A DNA stretch of 64,000 nt, taken from assembly GCF_022605725.1 (NCBI RefSeq), contig NC_065563.1, positions 8,210,518-8,274,517 of the forward strand, read 5' to 3'. Source of the stretch: Anthonomus grandis grandis. Lineage: Eukaryota; Arthropoda; Insecta; Coleoptera; Curculionidae. Positions 51,420 to 61,104 of the stretch are shown piece after piece (the first letter of the stretch is position 1; every line of letters starts with the position of its first letter). The translations under genes were made by a program, and so were the position numbers. The notes beneath the pieces are model-generated. The model had not been told where the DNA came from. It saw only the letters and a program-made list of their open reading frames with translations, and searched no databases.

Positions 51420-52100
51420 ATTACTTCTCATCGTTCTTCAAGACCGTAAGAATGATAGGCTGGATTTTTCGGTTTATGACTAATCTTCAACATCCATCAA
51501 AGAGAATCAACGGAGAACTTTGTTTTGAGGAGGTCGAGAGGGCTGAAGTTTTTATTTTTCGGCTAGTACAGGCTGAAGCTTTTGGGGGTTCGGAAACTAG
51601 GAAACTCAAATCATTAGATCCATTTAGATTAATAATGGACAGTAATTTAATACGTTTTGTTATTGTTATCAATACTCATGCAATTTCGATTTTCGGTAAG
51701 AAAATACTTTTTAACCAATAACTTAATCATAATTACAATTTTATTTTGTGTTGTTTGGGATAAGAAACAGTTTTTCTCTTTTTTTTTTTTTTTGTTGTTT
51801 AATTTATTTAATTGCATGAAGTTATTACGATTTTTGCTTAATTTTTTTGCTTGGTTTTGGTTCTATATGAATAATTATTATTTTTTACAAAATAATCCCG
51901 GGGCATTGTGTGGAAGCGCTGTTTTTTCTATTTTGTTTTCTATTGTTTTGTTTTTAGGCTAAGCTATTTATTATCTATATATACCTGTATAGGGAAACAC
52001 TGATATATTTTCGAGCTTGCATAACATTAAATTTTTCCGCATTTTTGCTATAATTATACATACATATATTATTCTTAATAAGAATCAAATTGGTTACTGG

Positions 52101-54921
52101 ATGATGACTACTAGTAAATTCAAAGTTGGCCACTTAAACGTAAGATCTATCTTTACGGGTTTTGCTGAATTACGTGATATGATAGAAGCAAATAATTTTG
52201 AGATATTTTTGTTGTCTGAAACTTGGCTGTCTGAGGGGGATGATTCTGACGCATTTAAGATTCCGGGTTACCAAATGTTTAGAAAAGATAAGGTCGGCAG
52301 GGGGGGAGGTGTGGCTGCTTTTGTTAAATGTACATATCAAGTTGATATATTGACTTTTGATTTTAATATTAATCCTAAACTTGAATACCTTTTTTTTAAG
52401 ATTAGGTTGGGAAATAAGTATTATGGCTTTTGTGTTTTTTACAAGCCACCAACGCTAAATTTTAGTGCATTAACCGCTGACTTTGATAATATATTTTCAT
52501 GTCTTTATCCTGCTGTAGAAGAAACTTTTTGTTTAGGGGACTTTAAAATTAATTTATTGAGTCTTCAAAATCCACTTACTACACTTTTTGAAAACTACAA
52601 CCTACATCAAGTAAATGAAGAGCCCACACGAGTAACGGCAAATGTAAGTACTCTTTTAGATGTCATATTTGTTTCTAATGTGCTGTTGGTTTCTAATAAG
52701 GGTGTGTTATCGGCTGATGCCGTATCCGACCATAAAATTATATATTGTGAATTAAATTTAGCAAAAATAAATTGCAGTCAAAAAATTGTTAGGTACCGTT
52801 GTTTTAAAAATTTTAATGTATACAATTTCAATGCAGACATGCACAATTTGCCGTGGGATAATATTTTTTACGAAAATGACATTAATATGAAGATATCTAT
52901 GTTTAATAATTTTATTTTAACCCTTTTCGATAGGCATGCGCCTGTCCGAGAATCTCGCATTACTAAGCCTAAAGCACCATGGCTCACAGAAAACCTAAAA
53001 ATCTTTATGAGACAAAGGGATGATGCCTTGCGTATATTCAAACAGTCAAAACTATTGGAAGATTGGAATACTTACAAAGGTTTAAGAAATTTTACTTTGT
53101 CTCGGGTTCGGAGAGAGAAGAGGAAGTATATCGATTCACTTTTTTTAAATAAAAGAAAACCGAGTCAGCTGTGGAATGCACTAAAAAGTTTTAATATTTG
53201 TAAGAATAAGGGTGGTCTAATTCCGTCGTTTCTCTCTGATCCCAATGAGATAAGTAATTTTTTTGACTTAACTGCGCAAGTCAATCCAGGCTGTGAGGAA
53301 AAAACGTCTTATTATAATAATAACTTTTATAGAGATGCGAATATGTTTAGTTTCCATTTAACAAGTCCGGATGAGGTTAACAAAATTTTAAATAATATAA
53401 AAACAATTGCGATAGGTACCGATCAAATTTCTTCATTAATGCTTAAGTATTGTAGCCCCTTTGTTGACTTGTACTTAACCCACATTATAAATTGTTGCAT
53501 AGAGATAAGTTACTTTCCTGATCAATGGAAAATTTCAATGGGAAAACCTTTGCCTAAAATGTCTACTCCTACAACTCTTAATGACATTCGCATTATAAGT
53601 ATTTTGCCTGCCGTTTCGAAAATTTTTTAAAGAATTCTTTATAATCAGATATATAACTATTGCTTATCTAATGAAATAATACCAAATTCACAATGTGGGT
53701 TTAGGAAACATTTTAACACTTCGGTAGCACTTTGTAATGTAACTGATGACTTATTTAGAGCTTGTGATAAAAACATGCATACCGTTTTAGTGTTGTTGGA
53801 TTATTCTAAGGCGTTTGACACCATTAACCATAATTTGTTGTGCGCTAAGCTTAAGTATTACGGTTTTAATAATAACTCCTATTTGCTTTTAAAATCCTAT
53901 TTGTCTAATAGATATCAAACGATTTTTTCCGATAACAGAAAGTCTGAACAAGTAAGTATTAGTTGTGGAGTACCGCAGGGTTCTATTTTGGGTCCTTTGC
54001 TTTTTATAATGTATACCTCAGATGTTTTAAAATCGCTTAAATATTGTAAGCTTCAGGCATTTGCTGATGATACGCAAATTTATTATTGTTTTGATTACAG
54101 CGACTATAAAGAGGCCGAATCACTCATAAATGAAGACCTGCAAGCACTAGGCTTAAACTCAAAAAATCACAATTTAAAATTAAATCCTAATAAGTCCCAG
54201 CTTATGATATTTGGTAACAAAAATCAAAGAGAGTTTTTAAAATCTAATATAAATATTAATTTCGATAATACAAGATTGGAATTTGTAAACAATGGTAAAA
54301 ACTTGGGGGTTATTTTGGATGAACAATTAAGATTTAAGGAACACCTTAAAAAAATTTTTCAAAGAACTTTTATGTTGCCTGAAAACATTGTATAATAACC
54401 GCCATATGTTAAATGTAAAGTTAAGAAAACAATTATGTGAATCCCTTGTACTGTCTCATTTTAATTATGCTGACGTAGTTTATGGGTTTTGTCTAGATTT
54501 GGAAAGTCGGGTAAGAATTCAAAGGGTCCAAAATGCTTGCGTTCGATTTGTTTATGGTCTCCGAAAATTTGACCATGTATCTTATTTATATAGAGATATT
54601 AGATGGCTTAAAATGGATATGCGCAGGATATTACATTTTGCAGTGTTTTTATTGAAAATAATTAATGACACATCTTCCCCTGTCTCCCTTAAAGAAAGAC
54701 TAATTTTTCGGGACACTGTTCATGGTTTAAATATAAGGTTTTCTAAAAGAATTACGGTTCCACTTCATCATAGTGCCATGTTTCAGAGGTCATATTCTTA
54801 TAATGCAGCAAATATTTTTAATAAAGTACCAACAAACCTAATTAATTTATCAATTCAATCTTTTAAAATAAAATTCAAGGAACATCTATTTAATTTGCAA
54901 ACCAATGGAGATTTTTTTTAG
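52101..54921 (+). pseudogene. CR1-group ORF2: endonuclease and reverse transcriptase
   Basis: From ATG 52101 (MMTTSKFKVGHLNVRSIF): endonuclease motifs LLSETWL, RGGGVAAFVK, FCLGDFKINLLSL (the usual GDFN has Lys for Asn), LLDVIFVS and SDHKII. RT: KAPWLTENLKIFMRQRDDA, IGTDQISSLMLKYC, DIRIISILPAVSKIF with a stop at about 53628-53630, then CGFRKHFNTSVALCNVTD, LDYSKAFDTINHNLL, CGVPQGSILGPLLF, AFADDTQIYY (catalytic Asp pair), NLGVILDEQLRFKEHL, a frameshift near 54390, and the C-terminal tail ending TNGDFF. Two disruptions plus the Asn change, otherwise well kept. Confidence 0.88.
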
Positions 54922-55224
54922 TGGCTTTTGTTATTTGTGCAATTTTTCTGGCAAATTTAATGTTTGTTATGCAAGTTTCTTCTAATTGTAATATTTAATT
55001 AATAATTTATTGTAATTTACTAATTAATTTGCCTAAGATAATTTTTTTTTTAACTACCTAATTTATTTACTGATGGTAAAGTATAGCTTCTGGTTCAGTA
55101 GAGTAGCTCTTTAAAGCTAGACTGCGCCAGTGGTTTATGCTACTTTTTTTTTAATAATGTTTTTTTTTTCAGCTTTTTAATAATGTTTTTTTTCTCAGCT
55201 ATGTTTATGTAATTTTAAAAATAA

Positions 55225-55262
55225 AAGGCATATTTATTTATTTATTTATTTTATTTATTTAC
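55225..55262 (+). repeat. TTTA microsatellite tail of the retrotransposon
   Basis: Tandem ATTTATTTATTT ending at ATTTACAG. It marks the 3' end of the CR1-group element and the junction with the BEL fragment. Confidence 0.75.
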
Positions 55263-56636
55263 AGATGAACATGGGCTGATAAGGTTGAAGTCACGTGTAA
55301 GTGCCCGGGAGGATAGTGAGTTGTTTAAATACCCCATAGTGTTACCGACAAAGCATCCTCTGGTGACGAAACTTATTTTCCAGGAACATATTAAAAATTG
55401 TCATATTCGTACTCAGGGGCTTCTGTGCATCTTAAGAGAGAGATTTTGGATTTTGGGTGGGCGTCGGAGTGTCCGGTGTGTTATCTCTAGGTGTGTTATA
55501 TGCAAGAGACATAACAGCAAATCATTCGACGTTAGCACACCGCTTCTTCCTCTAGATCGTGTTAGAGATGCTGCGGCGTATGAGGTTACTGGGGTCGACT
55601 TTGCTGGGCCAGTGTTTTTAAAGGGTGGCGAAAAGGCCTGGATTTGCATGTTTACTTGTGCCGTATATACGTATGTACGTCGTTATCGGTAACGAACTTT
55701 TTGCAATCGCTAAGACGGTTGATCGCGAGGCGCGGAAGACCTAAAACTATGTTCAGCGACAACGGAACGAACTTTGTCGAGACGGACAACGCGTTTAAAG
55801 CTTTGGATTGGGACGCAATCGCGAAATTTAGTAGTGCGGAACGGATAAAGTGGCGTTTCAACCCTCCTACCGCGAGTTGGTGGGGTGGTTTTTGAGAGCG
55901 ACTGATAGGTTTTTTGAAGCAACTTCTTCGAAAGGTTCTGGGGCGGGCAGCTCTGGTAAATGAAGAGTTGGTTACAGTACTGTGTGATTGCGAATCGGTG
56001 ATAAATTCGCGTCCTCTCACTTATTTGTCAAGTGAGCCAGAGGAGTTAGTGCCATTGACTCCTATGATGTTCTTGCGTGAGATTCAGGAAGGTGGCGTTC
56101 CTGATTGTGAGGCTCTGGATAGTCAGTCACTCTGTAAGAGAGTGATATATTTGCAAAAAGTTCGGAGGGACTTACGTCAACGATTTCGTGCAGAGTGCCT
56201 AGGCCAGCTGTGCTTGTTTAGGCAAGGTTCTAAACAGAAGATAATGTTGGGTGATGTAGTCATTATCGGCAACGACAATGACAAAAAAATGGACTGGCCT
56301 TTGGGTTTGGTGACGGAGCTACTGTCTGCTCGAGATGGCGAGACGCGCTTGGTGCGATTGAGGACTGCTCGAGGTCAAGTGTTGCGTCCTGTGCAACGTC
56401 TCTATGCACTGGAGTGTGTGCCTGACGAATCCATAGTGGAGCCAGAGGATGACCCGGTTATCCCCGTAGACTGCGTAGAGGGTGGCAAAAGCTGTTTGCA
56501 AGATCTTTCAGAAGAAGCTGAAGCTGCATGTGACCAAAGTGCGGGAGTGTTAAAAAGCAGAGCACCCGAAAAAGTGAGTCAAAGTGTTGTGACGCGCAGT
56601 GGACGTACCGTCAATGTGCCTAACAGGTTTTTGTAA
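55263..56636 (+). pseudogene. BEL/Pao retrotransposon integrase end, broken
   Basis: HHCC zinc finger (HIKNCHIRTQGLL, CVISRCVICKRH), core motifs VTGVDFAGPVF (first Asp), MFSDNGTNFV (second Asp), and ASWWGGF followed by a TGA where Trp is expected, then ERLIGFLKQLLRK with the third acidic residue. The C-terminal DUF5641-like part reads GDVVIIGNDNDKKMDWPLGL and RTARGQVLRPVQRLYALE. Breaks at about 55690 and the TGA at about 55892. The protease and RT parts are missing; only the 3' third of the element remains, joined to the CR1-type tail. Confidence 0.9.
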
Positions 56637-56893
56637 TCGGGTCTAGTTTTAATGGTGTTTTAGAGTTAGGCTTTTAGAGTTGTTACTGTTTAGGTCTAGT
56701 TCTAGTTAATGTTTAAAATATGGGACAACGCAGCATTATATATATCAACTATTAAGTTTATCTCCTTTTGATATTTGATATTGTTGTGTCTTTAGGGCCT
56801 ATCAGTAATACAATCGCCCTGTTATACCGGCGTTTATGTTTATATTTTTTGTTTAGCTTTGGGTTACGGTTGATCGTCGACCGCCGCCAGGAA
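56637..56893 (+). other. BEL/Pao 3' untranslated sequence and LTR, left part
   Basis: Follows the integrase stop at 56636 and runs up to element E. The LTR probably begins within this stretch; the exact boundary cannot be fixed because no 5' LTR is present for comparison. It resumes at 59956. Confidence 0.55.
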
Positions 56894-56913
56894 TAATTCT
56901 GTGGCAAGAAGTT

Positions 56914-57236
56914 AAAAGGGCATAACTCAAATTTACTCACTTTTCAGGATATACGAAAGACTAGATTTAAAGGATATTATTGATTGATACCTTTAAAATA
57001 AACGCTCTTTTAAAAAAAAACATGTTTGCATAAGTCAAAATACGTATTTTTTAATTTATCCTAAAAATTTTAGTTATTTTTCTAAAAGTATCTATGTTTT
57101 TTAAAAAAAATGGGTGGACATAATTCAGACATACATATAATCCTAGCCGACAAAAGGGCATAATTGGACCTTTTAAAAATATAAGATGACCAACAGAATG
57201 TCAAACGAATCTAAATCGAGATAGGCCCTTTTATCG
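56914..57236. repeat. Element E left subterminal motif array
   Basis: AAAAGGGCATAA at 56914-56925 and 57152-57163, and a reversed variant TAGGCCCTTTTATCG at 57222-57236. Confidence 0.7.
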
Positions 57237-57729
57237 ATTTGTTTTTAAAATAAAAAAAAATCAGTATTTAAAACAACTAGACTTATTAATTATTATCATT
57301 TTATTAGAAATTCCGTTTTAAAAATAGTCTAATAAATTATTATTGTACTTCATCAAGTACCTATTACTTATTACTAAAAAAGAACAAAAAAGTTTTTGCT
57401 GAGAGAACTAGAGAAACCAATCTTCAAATTTTTACTAGGTACGCACATTAAACATTAAGACACAACAAAGAACATTAATCAACAACAAAAATATTTTTCT
57501 TAAAAAAAAAGAGTCTTTTAAACAAACCCTATCAAGCGCGGTGCATGATTTTTTTCCAGCAGAAAATACAAATGAAACAGTAAATGAAACAAACTAAATG
57601 ATAGACGTATTCTTTTTAAAGCTAAATTTAAACTTTAAAGTTTTAAACCAATTAAAAAAACCCAAATTATAGGAGAAGAGAAAAAAATTAAAAAGATGGG
57701 AAACGAACTTTAAACTTAGTTTCTAATAT

Positions 57730-59480
57730 TTAAAATTCTATATCACTATATTCCCGATCTACATCTGGATCGACATCATTTTGGACCTGTGCCTGTGATG
57801 TGACGTTTAAATTTACATAAAAATCGCGTGCACCCTCATCAATTAGATCAAGGAGTTCTAATAAGTTTTGTTTTTTCTTTTTATCGATACTCCTGCTACC
57901 AGATAATATTTGAGCTATCTTTATGTCAGATAATTTGATACTTGAGGTCTTTCTCTTAAAATTTACAAATTTGAAATCGTCACTGTCTGATAAAGACTGT
58001 TTAAATTGAACCATACCAAATTCTTTTTCGTATCTTATTTCCACTTCTGTGCCCTCCACATTAGTTTTTCTTTGTCGTCTGTTTGTTTTTTTAATATTAA
58101 AGGGCCTTTCATAAGTTGGGAAAAGTCCAGAAAATCTTTTGTTGTCATTTCGTTTACAATAAACTTACCAGTTTCATTTTTATTCTTAGACTTTCCTGCT
58201 AATCTTAACCAGTTTTAATTTAACCAGTCGCGTGGAACATGTATAGGAAAGGGTGACTTCTTTTTATATTTTTCGAGTAAGGCATGGTCCGAGTCACACT
58301 CCATATGTGTGTGACCTGGTATCAAAAATTTATGATCAACCCTTTGCAAATGCTTGTAGACTGAAACAAGATATGTAAACATGCTGGCAACATGAGAGTT
58401 TTTGTTCTGCCCACCGCACGTATCACTGTAGCAGATAACGTGATTTACCGATTCATCCAAATTTAATAAATATTTGTATAGGCACGAGGCAATGTCGTCG
58501 TGCAGCTCCTCGACCTGCAATACCCTCGTGCTACATAAAATGAAAAGATTGATTGGTATTGCATTCGTGAATGGTAAGATTATAAGTGTGTAATTGCCTT
58601 TTATAAAAAACAGTTCCTGTACTTAAATAAGGTGTTGGAAGCACTTGCTGTAGGTTAAAAACTATGACTTTTAAGTTTGGATTATCCAAAGCTAATGCTT
58701 TATCGACTTTCTTCGCTTCAAATGCAGCTTCGGCTTCAACATGATGAACTCGAAGCTTATCTTCCAATAAAATTTGGGTTTCATGATCTTTTGCGCATTT
58801 AATCTGCATATTTAACAAATCACAGTATGAACAAGCGTCGTTACTGGGTTTTTTAAACTTTAAATTTAAACTGTCAACTATCTGAGAATATATTTTAAAA
58901 GATACTGGATTTGAAGTTTCCTCGGTGTATAGGTTGAATATTTTTGTTTTCTTTAAGTCGCATGGCAAATACTTTTTCTCAGTATGTTTTCGAGAATAAT
59001 GCGATTCGTACGCAGGAAACTTTTGTATGTGGTTAATGATAGTATCTTTTCTCTCCTTCGAAATTTTGTGGACTGGTTGGTGCTTCCCTCTTTTATCAGA
59101 AGCAGGAATCCCGCTTTCTGAAGAAGACTTTTTTAAAATTACACTATGGATAAATTTAGTTGTTTTACCAAAAATATTTAAAAAGCATACTTGGCAGACT
59201 TGCGTTCGCGCATTTTTCGAATCAACGAAGTAGGAAACACTTTTTTCCCTATTTCTTTTGTTTAAGGTGTTTAACATTTGGGACTTTTTACTCTCTATCT
59301 GTAGTAGAGACGATATATACATAACTCTTCTATTGTATTCACCTATTTCCCAATATTCTTTAAATAAATTTATTCTAACTTCGTCTGGTATATTTATGAA
59401 GCATTTTCTTCGACAATTTTGTTTCAAAGGACGGGATTTCCTTTCAACAACTTTTTTTCCACTTTTAGAGGTATACTATA
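57730..59480 (-). pseudogene. Element E putative transposase (DUF7869 type)
   Basis: The N-terminal exon follows an acceptor near 59478 and reads RPLKQNCRRKCFINIPDEVR, FKEYWEIGEYNRRVMYIS; then VCQVCFLNIFGKTTKF, SDKRGKHQPVHKIS, ESHYSRKHTEKKYLP, LKFKKPSNDACSYCDLL, VIVFNLQQVLPTPYLSTG and YNLTIHECNTNQ. A TAG replaces the Trp of FMWHEG near 58530. Then VICYSDTCGGQNKNSHVASM (family motif) and HKFLIPGHTHMECDSDHALL. The C-terminal piece ends at 57730. An upstream ATG at about 59552 (MAFCQCASG) with a GTAATT donor may be exon 1. This is the best-preserved of A, B, D and E. Confidence 0.8.
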
Positions 59481-59613
59481 TAGAAAATACTGTAAGTATA
59501 CTGTATAGGAAAATGAATTACTTCCCAGAGGCGCACTGACAAAAAGCCATATCTCGAGCTAAATATAACTTTAACACTGCAATATGTAACTGACAAGAGG
59601 GAATTACCTTAAC

Positions 59614-59955
59614 TTATGCCCTTTTGTCGGGTAGTAATATGAATAAAAATATGTTTATATCAACTTAAGTCTTTTTGTCAGCCGCAAAAACAAATAGTTT
59701 TTGCGATATTTCGAGTTATGCCGTTTTTAAGGTTTGGCAAATTAACTTAAAAATGTATATGTTGAGTTAAGACTTTATGCAACAAAAAAAAAACGAATTA
59801 TGCCCTTTTGCTACAAAATTTCTCGCTTAATAATAGGAATTAAATTAGGACCTTTTGTCAGTATGTTAAAGGCAACCTTCTCAATCCAAAAACGCACGGT
59901 AAGTTAAAAGGGTATAAGTCGTGTTATGCCCTTGTAACTTCTTGCCACAGAATTA
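59614..59955. repeat. Element E right subterminal motif array and TIR
   Basis: TTATGCCCTTTTGTCGG at 59614-59630, TTATGCCCTTTTG at 59798-59810, AGGACCTTTTGTCAG at 59847-59861, AAAAGGGTATAA at 59906-59917 and TTATGCCCTT at 59924-59933, plus weaker copies at 59665 and 59767. Confidence 0.7.
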
Positions 59956-60200
59956 AGATTAGAGTAAAATAAGAGTTCGCCGGGATAACCACGGTATTCG
60001 GTCAGTTTTTTAACCTTTAACGTGAACGTGATTTTTGTAATTTGTAATTTGAGTACGGTATAGTTTTAAGTGTCGAAATTTTCTAAGCTTTATTTCAATT
60101 CATTAAACGGTTTTCTTATAGTCCGGAAAAATAACTGTTTTATTTTCCCTTCTTGCAAATCAACTTATTTGCGAACGAACCGACGTGGCCTTTTAAGCGG
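59956..60200 (+). other. BEL/Pao LTR, right part
   Basis: Continues the LTR region after element E. Contains TTCATTAAACG and a plausible AATAACTGTTTTATTTTCCC stretch near 60128-60147. The 3' edge is an estimate based on where a different repeat begins. Confidence 0.45.
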
Positions 60201-60214
60201 GTAGCTTACTAGGG

Positions 60215-60485
60215 CGCGATACAACAATGGTCTTAATAAATTCCTTACTAGAACAATGAGATTAGCAAACCAATATCATGATATTGACATTTGTGAAACT
60301 TCTAACAAATTCCTGCGTCAAGTTTTAGTAAGCTTAGGTTAGATATTATTAATTATTATTACTTAATGATTTTCTGTATTTGTGTATATAGGTAATATAT
60401 TATGTATTACTGTTGTGAATTTAAAAGTTTAACAGAATTGTAATTGTTTTTCCCGTTTATAAATAAAATAAATAAATAAATAAAA
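60215..60485 (+). pseudogene. Non-LTR 3' end fragment with AAAT tail
   Basis: Reads NKFLTRTMRLANQYHDIDIC and ETSNKFLRQVLVSLG, the last residues of a non-LTR ORF2, followed by 3' untranslated sequence and an AATAAATAAATAAATAAA tail at about 60464-60485. It is heavily 5' truncated. Confidence 0.65.
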
Positions 60486-60720
60486 TACCGAAACAAAAAA
60501 TATATTATGCTGTATATGTACATACGATAATTATAAGTGGGTCATTCTCATTTAAAGTCGTCAAACCAATAGTGAAAATCGTTCATTACAAAATATTTAA
60601 TATTATGCAAAAAAACAAACAAATCATTTTCTAATCATGTTTTATAACACAATTTGGCAAAAGCAGTGCAATTTTTTTTTTTTTTTACCCATTTTTGAGT
60701 GATTCTGCTTACTGAACTTT
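60486..60720. other. AT-rich sequence, left end of element F not defined
   Basis: No gene. A long T run lies at about 60672-60686. The boundary between the non-LTR tail at 60485 and element F is somewhere in here. Confidence 0.4.
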
Positions 60721-60889
60721 GTCAGGTTCGTCACTATTTCTTAAAAGTCAGAAAATTAGCCTTAGACCCAGGTTAAGAATTCTTTTTAAAACATTAATTA
60801 TTGCAAGAAGCCGATGGGTAATTTTTTTTTTTTTTAGTTTCTATTTTTCTATAAAAAGCAATACCATATTTTATGTGTTTTTCTAAATA

Positions 60890-60923
60890 GTGACGAACCT
60901 GACACTGATGTAACAAACCTGAC
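60890..60923 (-). repeat. Element F subterminal motif pair
   Basis: GTGACGAACCTGAC at 60890-60903 and GTAACAAACCTGAC at 60910-60923, two copies 20 bp apart, inverted relative to the copy at 60721-60734. Confidence 0.75.
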
Positions 60924-61104
60924 AATGATGCTAAAAATTGATAGAAAACAAACACATTTAAATAATAATTGTTTTTTTTTATTAAATGGCTCCAATTACA
61001 AAAACGTTTAACCAAAAATGTAAATTCTAAATTTAACCAAACATAACAAAATAAACTCTAAATTTTAAGTAACTCATAACAAATAATAAAATACTTAGGT
61101 TAAA

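Larger units (their letters stand above)
51430..55262 (+). mobile_element. CR1-group non-LTR retrotransposon with TTTA tail
   Basis: A leader of about 650 bp (T-rich), a long ORF2 (52101-54921), a 3' untranslated region, and a TTTATTTATTTATT tail at 55225-55262. No ORF1 is seen. The 5' boundary is an estimate. Confidence 0.65.
56894..59955 (-). mobile_element. Element E: Sola-like/DUF7869 DNA transposon
   Basis: About 3060 bp. The ends share TAATTCTGTGGCAAGAAG, then TTA[A/C]AAGGGCATAAC, facing inward. Neighbouring bases do not give a perfect target duplication (ATAA versus TTAA at best). A motif AAAAGGGCATAA, or TTATGCCCTTTTGTC reversed, recurs near both ends. It is inserted in the BEL LTR region. 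Confidence 0.75.

Noticed and set aside
51657..51962. Hydrophobic plus-strand frame upstream of the CR1-type ORF2
   Set aside because: T-rich leader of the retrotransposon translated; no conserved features.
56894..59955. TTAA as the target duplication of element E
   Set aside because: The left side reads ATAA and the right TTAA; with one mismatch in four bases the match is not better than chance in AT-rich DNA.
60721..60734. 60721 as the true left end of element F
   Set aside because: The flanks of 60721 and 63736 give no matching duplication, and the gene's noncoding exon lies outside 63736, so these motifs are internal.
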